DNA from: an uncultured Burkholderiaceae bacterium
Lineage (GTDB): Bacteria > Pseudomonadota > Gammaproteobacteria > Burkholderiales > Burkholderiaceae
Direction: 5' to 3'
Length of the DNA: 64,000 bases
Assembly: GCA_937871985.1 (NCBI GenBank)
Contig: CALMPB010000013.1
Span: 1 to 64,000, forward strand
How positions within the stretch are numbered: the stretch's first letter is position 1; each line of letters begins with the position of its first letter. Of the stretch, positions 9,620-16,665 are shown in pieces. Below the pieces are notes generated by a model, which was not told where the DNA came from, did not search any database, and saw nothing but the letters and a program-made list of their open reading frames with translations. The position numbers and the translations under genes were made by a program.

Positions 9620-10421
9620 GGTGTTCTCCCTCGGCGGCGGGCTCGGCTTCGGACGCTGGGGCGGCGTCGCCCAGGTAGGCGGCGCGCACTTCCGGCTGTT
9701 CCATGACTTCGCGCGGCGCGCCGCTGGCTATCTTGCGGCCGTTGTCCAGCACCACCAGCCTTTGGCAGATGCGCATGACTTCGCTCAGGTTGTGTTCGAT
9801 GAGGACGATGGTCATGCCCTGTTGATTGATCCGGGCGATGGTGCTTGCCAGCGCATTGGCTTCCTTGGAGTTCAGTCCGGCCAGCGGCTCGTCCAGGAGC
9901 AGCAGCTTGGGGTTCAGCGCCAGCGCCCGCGCCATTTCCATGCGCTTCAGAACGCCAAGCGGCTGTATGCCGGGCATCTGGTCGGCATAGCCGGCAATGC
10001 CCACCCGGTCGAGCAGTTCGCGGGCGATCGCGTTTTCGTTTTGCCGGGCGAGGCGCGTCAGGGCCCGCAGCGGCGAGTGCGTATGCTGGGCGCCCGCCGC
10101 CAGGGCGACGTTGTCCAGCACCGAAATCTGGCGGAACGGCTTGACCAGTTGCTGGGAAAGCGCCAGGCCTTTCTGGATGCGCTTGTGGATGGGCAGCGCG
10201 GTGATGTCTTCGCCCTGAAGGCTGACGCTGCCTTCGGTTGGCCGCACCACGCCGGTGATCGAGCGCATCAGCGTGGTCTTGCCCGCGCCGTTGGGGCCGA
10301 TCAGGCCCAGCAGTTCGCCGGGGTGCACGTCGAAGGAGACGTCGGCCACCGCGCTCAGGCCGCCGAAACGCACGGTGACGTTGGCAACGCGCAGCAGGGG
10401 GGAGGATGCCGTCGTGGTCAT
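9612..10421 (-). CDS. Branched-chain-type ABC transporter ATP-binding protein (LivG class)
   Basis: The second ATPase of the same importer, 269 residues, with Walker A GPNGAGKTT, the D-loop and Walker B segment LLLLDEPLAGLN, and the H-loop IVLIEHNLSEVM. The signature region reads QPLGVLKRMEMARAL instead of the usual LSGGQ-type sequence, as in many LivG proteins. The ATG at 10421 overlaps the stop of the livM-like gene in an ATGA arrangement, and this junction fixes the start. The C-terminal tail is rich in Glu and Ala. Confidence 0.92.
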   Translation of the reverse strand: MTTTASSPLLRVANVTVRFGGLSAVADVSFDVHPGELLGLIGPNGAGKTTLMRSITGVVRPTEGSVSLQGEDITALPIHKRIQKGLALSQQLVKPFRQISVLDNVALAAGAQHTHSPLRALTRLARQNENAIARELLDRVGIAGYADQMPGIQPLGVLKRMEMARALALNPKLLLLDEPLAGLNSKEANALASTIARINQQGMTIVLIEHNLSEVMRICQRLVVLDNGRKIASGAPREVMEQPEVRAAYLGDAAPASEAEPAAEGEHHA

Positions 10422-11293
10422 GGTTCCACCCCTTGTGCCGCGGGGCTGGCGCCTGGGTCTTTGCGTTTGAACAGGTTGCGGACTATGCCCGCCAGGCCCA
10501 TGGGCGAGAAGCGCATCATCAGGAACAGCAGGCCGCCGTAGACCAGCAGCTTGTAGTCGCCGATGACCTGGAACCATGCGGGCAGCACGGAAAGCAGGGC
10601 CGCGCCGACGATTACGCCCGGCACCGAACCGATGCCCCCGAATACGACCATGGACAGCACGGTAATGGACTCGATGAAGCCGAAGCTGTCGGGTCCGATA
10701 TATTTGAAATGCTGGCCGTACAGCGCGCCGGCCAGGCCGGCCAGGGCCGTGCCGATGGCGAATGCCGCCAGCTTGTAGCGCGGCACGTCGATGCTCAGCA
10801 CGCGCATGGTGTCTTCGTCTTCGGCAATGCCGTTGAAGACCCGGCCCATCCAGGATTTCTTGAGATAGACGCAGAATATGGCGGTGGCGGCGGCTAGGCC
10901 CAGCGCCAGCAGCATGAAGCCGGTCTTCGAGAGGCCGGAAACGGGAATGTTGGAAATGCCCATCTCCCCGCCCAGCCAGTCCTGCTGGCGCACGATGCCC
11001 ACGAACAGGAACACGACGCCCATGGTGGTAATGGCGAGGAAGTCGTCGCGCACGCGCAGGCTGGTCAGCCCGACGACGACGCCCACCAGCCCGGCCATCA
11101 GCATGGCCAGGGGCAGGGTGGCGAAAAACGGCAGGCCGGCTTTGCACAGCAAGGCCGAGGTGTAGGCGCCGATGCCCAGGAACGCCGCGTGCCCCAGGCT
11201 GATTTGCCCGCACAGGCCGGTTATCAGATTAAGCGACAGCGCAAACAGGACGCTGATGCTCATGGCGGTTAGCAGTGATATTTCGTAAGCCAT
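10418..11293 (-). CDS. Branched-chain-type ABC transporter permease (LivM class)
   Basis: A polytopic inner-membrane permease of 291 residues. It carries the family hallmarks SLNLITGLCGQISLGHAAF near the N-terminus, the cytoplasmic coupling loop with GRVFNGIAEDE, and FGGIGSVPGVIVGA near the C-terminus. It pairs with the livH-like gene, whose stop lies seven bases upstream of this ATG. It serves the hut-linked importer. Confidence 0.93.
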   Translation of the reverse strand: MAYEISLLTAMSISVLFALSLNLITGLCGQISLGHAAFLGIGAYTSALLCKAGLPFFATLPLAMLMAGLVGVVVGLTSLRVRDDFLAITTMGVVFLFVGIVRQQDWLGGEMGISNIPVSGLSKTGFMLLALGLAAATAIFCVYLKKSWMGRVFNGIAEDEDTMRVLSIDVPRYKLAAFAIGTALAGLAGALYGQHFKYIGPDSFGFIESITVLSMVVFGGIGSVPGVIVGAALLSVLPAWFQVIGDYKLLVYGGLLFLMMRFSPMGLAGIVRNLFKRKDPGASPAAQGVEP

Positions 11294-11300
11294 GGTCGAT

Positions 11301-12164
11301 CTACTTTTTGGCGAACAGCCCCTGGGGGCGGAACATCAGGACAAGAATCAGGAAGGCGAAGGCGATGGCATTGCGATCGAGGAACTGGCTTAGGTAGATG
11401 GTGCCGAAGGATTCGATGACGCCAAGCACGAGCGCCGCCAGCAGGGTGCCGCGCACCGATCCCATGCCGCCCAGCACGATGATGGCCAGGCCCTTGTATG
11501 ACGGCACGCTGCCCATGGTGGGTTCGACCAGATTGTTGAGCAAGGCCACCCAGACCCCGGCAAAGGCGGCCAGCGCCGAGCCGATGAAGAAATTCAGATC
11601 GCGCACGGTGCGCAGCCGGATGCCGAACGATTCGGCCATTTGCGGATCGGTGACCGTGGCCTGGCAGGCAATGCCCACCCGGGTCTTGTTTTGCAGATAG
11701 CCGAGGATGCCGATGATGACGGCGGTGCTCGCCATGACCATCAATTCGGCAAGGCTGAAATTAAGAAAGCCGAACAATTGAACATGCTCTTGCAGCGGAG
11801 GAGCCTGGTACGAAAGGCCCGACGCCCCGAACACAATGCGAAACACTTCCTCGAACGCAATATATAGGCCGATGGAGGCGATCAACGCCACAAAGGGGGG
11901 CTGCTTGAGGATAGGCTCGTAGCAAAGACGATACATGGCGATTCCCATCAGCCCCGCCGCCAGCATGGACACCAGGAACGCCAGCGGCAGGCTGCCCGTG
12001 GCGTTGGTGACCAGCACGCCTATATAGCCGCCCAGCGTAAAGAAGGAAGCATGCGCAACGTGCAGAATGCGCAGCAGCCCGTAGACCAGTGTCAATCCCA
12101 AGGCAACCAGGGCATAGATGCTGCCTTGCACCAGGCCTTGCGAGATCAGCTCCATGAAGAGCAT
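11301..12164 (-). CDS. Branched-chain-type ABC transporter permease (LivH class)
   Basis: Permease partner of the livM-like protein, 287 residues. The start ATG at 12164 (MLFMELISQGL) is preferred over an upstream in-frame ATG because AGGAG lies just upstream and LivH proteins begin this way. Hallmarks are GSIYALVALGLTLVYGLLRI and the C-terminal GGMGSVRGTLLAA. The final LMFRPQGLF is the usual end of this family. Membrane segments cover nearly the whole length. Confidence 0.93.
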   Translation of the reverse strand: MLFMELISQGLVQGSIYALVALGLTLVYGLLRILHVAHASFFTLGGYIGVLVTNATGSLPLAFLVSMLAAGLMGIAMYRLCYEPILKQPPFVALIASIGLYIAFEEVFRIVFGASGLSYQAPPLQEHVQLFGFLNFSLAELMVMASTAVIIGILGYLQNKTRVGIACQATVTDPQMAESFGIRLRTVRDLNFFIGSALAAFAGVWVALLNNLVEPTMGSVPSYKGLAIIVLGGMGSVRGTLLAALVLGVIESFGTIYLSQFLDRNAIAFAFLILVLMFRPQGLFAKK

Positions 12165-12196
12165 AAAAACTCCTAAAGCGATTTTGTAATCAGGCG

Positions 12197-12221
12197 GCCG
12201 CGGCGGCAATGCCTCCGCGGC
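12197..12221 (-). other. GC-rich stem-loop between the PhyH gene and the livH-like gene
   Basis: GCCGCGG (12197-12203) pairs with CCGCGGC (12215-12221) around an 11-base loop. It has no T-run, so processing or attenuation inside the operon is more likely than full termination. Confidence 0.45.
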
Positions 12222-12272
12222 GGCGCGCTTGCGCCCTGGAGGGCTTGGCGTGCCTGGCCGTTCATCCTTTCA

Positions 12273-13112
12273 TCAAGAAGGCTGGGTCCATAAAACGGGA
12301 AACAAAGGGTCGTCCATGACCGCGCCCGCGGGCAGCCTTTCCTTCAGCCCCGGGAATTCCGGGGACGTCACCCACTGGCGCGGCGTATGGCGCATGTCGT
12401 CGCCCAGGAATCGCACCGAGAACACGCGCCGGCGGCGATTCTCGGCGACACCCCCCGCGCCGTGCAGCGTCAGCATATGGAAGCAGACCACGTCGCCGGG
12501 CTCGATCTCCCACCCGACGATGGGGTATTGGTCTCGGGCCGCCTCGATGTCGGGCAGGTCTTTCAAGCTGCCCTCCGGGAACCATTTGGCCTGGTTTTCC
12601 TTGAACGAGCGCGGCATCAGCCAGGATCCCAGGTGCGAGCCCGCGACGAACTCCAGGGTGGAGTTGCGCGCCACGGGATCGACGGAAATCCACATGCTGC
12701 AGTTCTGCCGGCCGTCAACGTTGTAGTAGGGCTGGTCTTGGTGCCAGGGCGTGCGCTGGCGCGTGTAGGGCTCTTTGACCAGGAGGTGGTCGTGGTAGAG
12801 CCGCGCTTCGCGGCTGCCCATCAGCAAGCCCGCGGCGGTGCCGACGGGCGATTCGAAAATGAAGCGGCGGTAGGCTTCGTTTTCTTGCCAATTGCAGAAG
12901 TCCTGGAAGAAGCTGCCGGGGTCGTCGGCCTGGCTGGCGACCTTGCCGCGCGGGCTGGGGTGCGCGATATTGGCGTCGATGCCTTGCCGGAGAAGATCGA
13001 CTTCTTCGGGGCTCAATAATTGGCGCAAGCAGATCGCGCCATCGCGCCGGAATGCTTCTATTTGCTCCGGCGTGACGCTGTTGCGGATGCGCTCGTTCAG
13101 ATCAGCGGCCAT
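12273..13112 (-). CDS. PhyH-family Fe(II)/2-oxoglutarate dioxygenase
   Basis: A phytanoyl-CoA-dioxygenase-like oxygenase of 279 residues that would hydroxylate or demethylate a small substrate. The facial triad is visible: His124 and Asp126 in TPWHQDQPYY, and His217 in HMLTLHGAGG. The arginines following (ENRRRR) fit the 2-oxoglutarate site. Its place between the binding-protein gene and the permease genes of an operon ending in hutUGI is unusual and suggests that it converts the imported compound into a Hut intermediate. The substrate is unknown; methylated or otherwise modified imidazole compounds are my inference only. Confidence 0.88.
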   Translation of the reverse strand: MAADLNERIRNSVTPEQIEAFRRDGAICLRQLLSPEEVDLLRQGIDANIAHPSPRGKVASQADDPGSFFQDFCNWQENEAYRRFIFESPVGTAAGLLMGSREARLYHDHLLVKEPYTRQRTPWHQDQPYYNVDGRQNCSMWISVDPVARNSTLEFVAGSHLGSWLMPRSFKENQAKWFPEGSLKDLPDIEAARDQYPIVGWEIEPGDVVCFHMLTLHGAGGVAENRRRRVFSVRFLGDDMRHTPRQWVTSPEFPGLKERLPAGAVMDDPLFPVLWTQPS

Positions 13113-13162
13113 TTTCCATGCTCCTGACAGTTATGCGGCTCGTCTTGTAGGGTTTGTCGTCG

Positions 13163-13189
13163 CCCCGGCGGCCCGTTGGGCCGCCGGGG
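13163..13189 (-). other. Perfect 12-bp stem-loop after the binding-protein gene
   Basis: CCCCGGCGGCCC (13163-13174) and GGGCCGCCGGGG (13178-13189) are perfect inverted arms around a three-base loop, without a T-run. Lying just behind a binding-protein gene, it probably stabilises that message and lowers read-through into the rest of the operon. Confidence 0.65.
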
Positions 13190-13232
13190 GCTTATTGGCG
13201 CGGCCCCGGTCGCGCGGAACCAGGGCGGGGCC

Positions 13233-14390
13233 TTATTTACCGGCCTTTGTCGGCGCGGCCAGCAACTCGGGGTCGTGAATGACGGAGTGCCGGTGCCAGG
13301 CTTTGTCCTTGACGACTTGAACCTGGACGTCTTTGTTGACTTCGTGCAGGTCGTTGAAGGTCAGCTTGCCGATGGGCATTTCATACGTGCCGGAGGCAAT
13401 GGTGTCCCGCAGGGCGGCGCCGCCCTTGCCATTGGTTTTACGCAGCCCGTCGATGAGAATGGCGGTTGCGCTATAGGACGAGGCGCCGACCATGTCCGCG
13501 CCGTATCCCGCGCTTTGGCGGAATTCTTTCAGGAAAGACTGGGTAACGGGAGAGGCCGAATCGCGGTCGAGCGACGTGGTGATGAGCGTGCCCTCGGCGG
13601 CCGGCCCGGCGATCTCGATGAATTTTTCGCCGTCGTAGCCTTCCTGGCCGATGACCGGAACGGTGACGCCGGAAGCCCTGAGCTGGGAAATGAGCGGGCC
13701 GGCGTTGAAATAGTAGCCGGATGCGTAGATGACTTCGGGGTTGTCGGACTTGATCTTGGCGATCAGCGCGCCGAATTGCCGGTCCTTGATGCCGTATTCG
13801 TATTCATTGACGATGTCGAGCTTGAACTTGGGCGCGGCGTCCTTGAAGCCGGCGGCCAGGGTCTGGCCGAAGTCGTTCTTCAGGGTCAGCAGGACAACGC
13901 GCTTTTTGCCCAGGTTGCTGACCAGCTTGGCGCCGCCGCGGCCCTGGACGTCGCCCATGGCCGAAACCCGGAACATGTAGTCGCCGGTGCGGGTTACGCT
14001 GGGGTCGATGGCGTAGGCCACGACGTAGGGAACGCCCGCGCTCTGGAAAATGCCGGCCGCCGCGCGCGTCGAGGCCGAATACGAACCCGATACCGCGCCG
14101 ACGACCTGGTCTTTCTCGACCAGCTTGGTGGCGACGGGGGTGGCCTCCTTGGCCGAGGCCTGGTCGTCATAGACGACCAGCTCCAGTTTTTCGCCGTTGA
14201 TGCCGCCCTTGGCGTTGGCGTCCGACACGGCCAGCTTGGCGCCGACCAGGGCCGAGTTGCCGTCGAAAGCGGCAAAGCCGGTCAGCGGCGCGTTGAAGCC
14301 GATCTTGATGTCGGCGAATGCCGAAGGCGCGGCAAAGGCCGAGCACACGGCCAGCGCGGCCACCAATTGCCTGGTTTTGAAGTGAACCAT
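13233..14390 (-). CDS. Branched-chain-type ABC transporter periplasmic binding protein (hut operon)
   Basis: A 385-residue type I periplasmic binding protein (Peripla_BP_6). A signal peptide is visible (MVHFKTRQ, hydrophobic core, cleavage near SAFA-DIK at about residue 26). The mature start DIKIGFNAPLTG, then KLELVVYDDQ and a serine/threonine-rich ligand loop (VSGSYSASTR) are typical. It is the first gene of the hut-linked operon, behind a promoter that overlaps a HutC-like operator. Expected cargo is a compound feeding urocanate catabolism. Confidence 0.93.
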   Translation of the reverse strand: MVHFKTRQLVAALAVCSAFAAPSAFADIKIGFNAPLTGFAAFDGNSALVGAKLAVSDANAKGGINGEKLELVVYDDQASAKEATPVATKLVEKDQVVGAVSGSYSASTRAAAGIFQSAGVPYVVAYAIDPSVTRTGDYMFRVSAMGDVQGRGGAKLVSNLGKKRVVLLTLKNDFGQTLAAGFKDAAPKFKLDIVNEYEYGIKDRQFGALIAKIKSDNPEVIYASGYYFNAGPLISQLRASGVTVPVIGQEGYDGEKFIEIAGPAAEGTLITTSLDRDSASPVTQSFLKEFRQSAGYGADMVGASSYSATAILIDGLRKTNGKGGAALRDTIASGTYEMPIGKLTFNDLHEVNKDVQVQVVKDKAWHRHSVIHDPELLAAPTKAGK

Positions 14391-14446
14391 TTGTTCCGTC
14401 TCCTTATGTTGTCTGGAATCAGGTGTTTTCCAGCTTTTGCATTTTT

Positions 14447-14475
14447 ATGATAATTTGTCTATACAACTTTTGCAA
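14447..14475 (-). promoter_or_regulatory. Promoter of the hut-linked operon with an embedded HutC-like operator
   Basis: On the minus strand TTGCAA (14475-14470) and TATCAT (14452-14447) form -35 and -10 boxes exactly 17 bases apart. The spacer contains TTGTATAGACAA (14466-14455), an imperfect palindrome of the form TTGTnTAnACAA that resembles known HutC/GntR operators. A repressor bound there would block polymerase directly. The divergent gene encodes a HutC-type protein. Confidence 0.75.
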
Positions 14476-14500
14476 AGAGATTTTTAGGCGGCGTTATGCA

Positions 14501-14529
14501 TTGACATGAAAATGCGGGCAAACTAATTT
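14501..14529 (+). promoter_or_regulatory. Promoter of the hutC-type regulator gene
   Basis: Consensus TTGACA (14501-14506), a 17-base spacer and TAATTT (14524-14529) lie 45 bases upstream of the TTG start. The operator at 14455-14466 is about 35 bases upstream of this -35 box. Confidence 0.65.
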
Positions 14530-14573
14530 AATTTTCTGGATCCGTCGTCTATGACGGTTTCGATGGAGACATT

Positions 14574-15287
14574 TTGGACATACGGGAAAACACCGAGATA
14601 CCGTTCTATCAGCGCATCAAGGACTACCTGTTGGCGCAGATCCATGCGGGCCACTGGCGCGAAGGAGACGTGATCACGTCCGAGCTGACGCTGGCGCGCC
14701 AGTTCGGCGTGTCGCGCATGACGGTCAATCGCGCGGTGCGCGAGCTCACGTCCGAAGGCATCCTCAACCGGATACAAGGTTCGGGAACCTATGTGGCCCA
14801 GCAAAAATACCAGGCCACCCTGGTCGCCATAAAAAGCATCGCCGACGAGGTGCGCGCGCGGGGCCACGTGCACAGCAGCCAGGTGCGGCTGCTGGAGCGG
14901 GTCAAGGCCCAGGATCCGCACACCGCGCAGTTCGACGTGCCGGCGGGCCAGGTCCTGTTCCATTCGGTCATCGTCCATTTCGACAACAACGTTCCCATCC
15001 AGGTGGAAGACCGCTGGGTCAATTCGAAGGTGGCGCCCGACTACATGCAGCAGGATTTTTCCGTATCCACGCCCAATGAATACCTGATGGTGGCGGCGCC
15101 GTTGCAGGGGGTGAGCTTCAGCATCGAAGCGGTGGAGGCCCCGGCCGAGATCGCGTCCATGCTGAAGATTCCCGCCAAGGAGCCGTGCCTGGTGTTGCAT
15201 CGCAAAACCTTGTCCCAGGACCAGGTCGCCTCGACGGCGGTCATGTGGTACCCGGGCAGCCGCTACCAGTTCGCCGGTAATTTATAA
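14574..15287 (+). CDS. hutC: GntR-family (HutC subfamily) transcriptional repressor
   Basis: Predicted urocanate-sensing repressor, 237 residues. The N-terminal winged helix (residues about 8-72) has EIPFYQRIKDYLL, the recognition region LARQFGVSRMTVNRAVREL and the wing GSGTYVAQ. The C-terminal UTRA ligand domain includes ALRHKT-type sequence (here VLHRKTLS) and AVMWYPGSRYQFAGN. The only in-frame start is TTG at 14574, since an upstream stop at 14529-14531 excludes others; GGAG lies five bases before it. It is divergent from the hut-linked operon. Confidence 0.9.
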   Translation: MDIRENTEIPFYQRIKDYLLAQIHAGHWREGDVITSELTLARQFGVSRMTVNRAVRELTSEGILNRIQGSGTYVAQQKYQATLVAIKSIADEVRARGHVHSSQVRLLERVKAQDPHTAQFDVPAGQVLFHSVIVHFDNNVPIQVEDRWVNSKVAPDYMQQDFSVSTPNEYLMVAAPLQGVSFSIEAVEAPAEIASMLKIPAKEPCLVLHRKTLSQDQVASTAVMWYPGSRYQFAGNL

Positions 15288-15402
15288 GATAAAAAGGGCG
15301 GTTCCCAAGATAAAAAAGCGGCTGGCCGGGCGGATTTCGCGCAGTACAGTCCGCTTTCGCTGCATGGGCAGTGCTGGGCCAGCCCCATATAAGCTGAATT
15401 CA

Positions 15403-15421
15403 ATATGTACTTATTACATAT
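15403..15421 (+). promoter_or_regulatory. Operator-like dyad upstream of the second importer operon
   Basis: ATATGTA (15403-15409) and TACATAT (15415-15421) are perfect 7-base arms around CTTAT, in an AT-rich region about 65-85 bases before the binding-protein start at 15487. It is a candidate site for the winged-helix regulator encoded at 22245. No unambiguous -35/-10 pair was assigned. Confidence 0.5.
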
Positions 15422-15486
15422 AATACGTTAGTAAATTATTGGTTAAACGTTAATATAAAAACTAAAATTTTCCGAGGGCTACTTCC

Positions 15487-16599
15487 ATGCGTTTGATTAA
15501 ATCCGCAGTTCTGGCAGCGATACTGCCTGTGTTCATGGCCGCGCAGGCTCAATCCGCCGAGCCCATCAATGTTGGCTTCTTCTCGCATATGTCGGGCAAT
15601 TTCGCCGAATATGGCATAAGTTCCAAGAACGGCGCCGAGCTCTACCTCGACAAGGTCAAGGCCGCGGGCGGTATCGAGGGGCGGCCCGTGAACTTCATCG
15701 TGGAAGACGACCGGAACTCGCCGCAGGAAGCGGCGGCCGTGGCGCGCAAGCTGGTGGGTTCGAAAGTGGTGCTGGCCATCGGCTCTTGGTCGACGACGGC
15801 CTCGCTGGCCGCGGCGCCCATCTTCACCGAGGCCAAGATTCCGCAAATCAGCCCCACGTCCTCGAATCCGGCGTTTACCAAGCAAAGCAAGTACCAGTTC
15901 CGCCAGAACAATACCGACGACGTGCTGGCCGCGTACAACGCCGCCACCATCCAGCAAAAGCTCAAGGCCGAAACCATCGTCATCCCTTATTCGCAGGACG
16001 ACTGGGGCGTGTATACAGGCAAGGCCACCGCCGACATCATCAAGAAGAACGGCGGCAAGGTGCTGCTGCTGGAAAGCGTGCAGCCCAATTCGCGCGACTT
16101 CCGCCCCTTCATCAGCAAGATCAAGGCCCTGAAGCCCCAGGGCGTGTTCCTGGCGCTGCCATACCAGGAAGGCGCCATCTTCCTGCAGCAATTGCGCCAG
16201 GCCGGCGAGAACATACCGGTGGGCGGCGGCATTCCGCTTACCACGCCCAAGTTCCTGCAACTGGCCGGCAAGGACGCCGAAGGCATGGTGCTGCACACCT
16301 TGTTCATTGCGACGGATCCCGCCCACAAGGATTTTACGGATGCGTATAAGGCCAAATACGGCCGCGCGCCCGACCTGTTCGCCGCTCTGGCCTACGATGC
16401 CACGGCCGTCGGCCTGGCGGCCATCGATCGCGTCGTCAAGTCCGGCAAACCGCTTACCGGCGATGCCGTGCGCGACGAACTGGCCAACGGCCCCGCCTAC
16501 AACGGGGTGACGGGCGTGACCAAATACGAAAACGGCAATGTGCACAAGGATCCGGTTTTCATCACTGTGCATGACGGTCATTTCGAACTGCTCAAATAA
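15487..16599 (+). CDS. Branched-chain-type ABC transporter periplasmic binding protein (hyu operon)
   Basis: A 370-residue Peripla_BP_6 protein. The signal peptide (MRLIKSAVLAAILPVFMAAQAQSA) is cut before EPINVG. The fold is recognised from FFSHMSGNFAEYG, VEDDRNSPQEAAAVARKLV, SWSTTASLAAAP and the C-terminal YNGVTGVTKYENGN. It heads a plus-strand operon whose enzymes are a flavoprotein, a [2Fe-2S] protein and an ATP-dependent amidohydrolase, so the cargo is probably a cyclic amide or related nitrogen compound (inference). A strong hairpin follows its stop. Confidence 0.93.
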   Translation: MRLIKSAVLAAILPVFMAAQAQSAEPINVGFFSHMSGNFAEYGISSKNGAELYLDKVKAAGGIEGRPVNFIVEDDRNSPQEAAAVARKLVGSKVVLAIGSWSTTASLAAAPIFTEAKIPQISPTSSNPAFTKQSKYQFRQNNTDDVLAAYNAATIQQKLKAETIVIPYSQDDWGVYTGKATADIIKKNGGKVLLLESVQPNSRDFRPFISKIKALKPQGVFLALPYQEGAIFLQQLRQAGENIPVGGGIPLTTPKFLQLAGKDAEGMVLHTLFIATDPAHKDFTDAYKAKYGRAPDLFAALAYDATAVGLAAIDRVVKSGKPLTGDAVRDELANGPAYNGVTGVTKYENGNVHKDPVFITVHDGHFELLK

Positions 16600-16618
16600 G
16601 GCTTCCTACTACGTCTCA

Positions 16619-16657
16619 CATGGCGAGGCCGCGTCGTCCCGACGCCGCCTCGCCATG
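16619..16657 (+). other. Long near-perfect stem-loop between binding-protein and permease genes
   Basis: CATGGCGAGGC (16619-16629) pairs with GCCTCGCCATG (16647-16657). Inside, GCGTCG (16631-16636) pairs with CGACGC (16640-16645) around TCC, giving a 17-pair stem with one mismatch. It ends eight bases before the permease ATG at 16666, which has no Shine-Dalgarno sequence of its own. The hairpin may limit permease expression relative to the binding protein. Confidence 0.7.
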
Positions 16658-16665
16658 GTCTTCTT

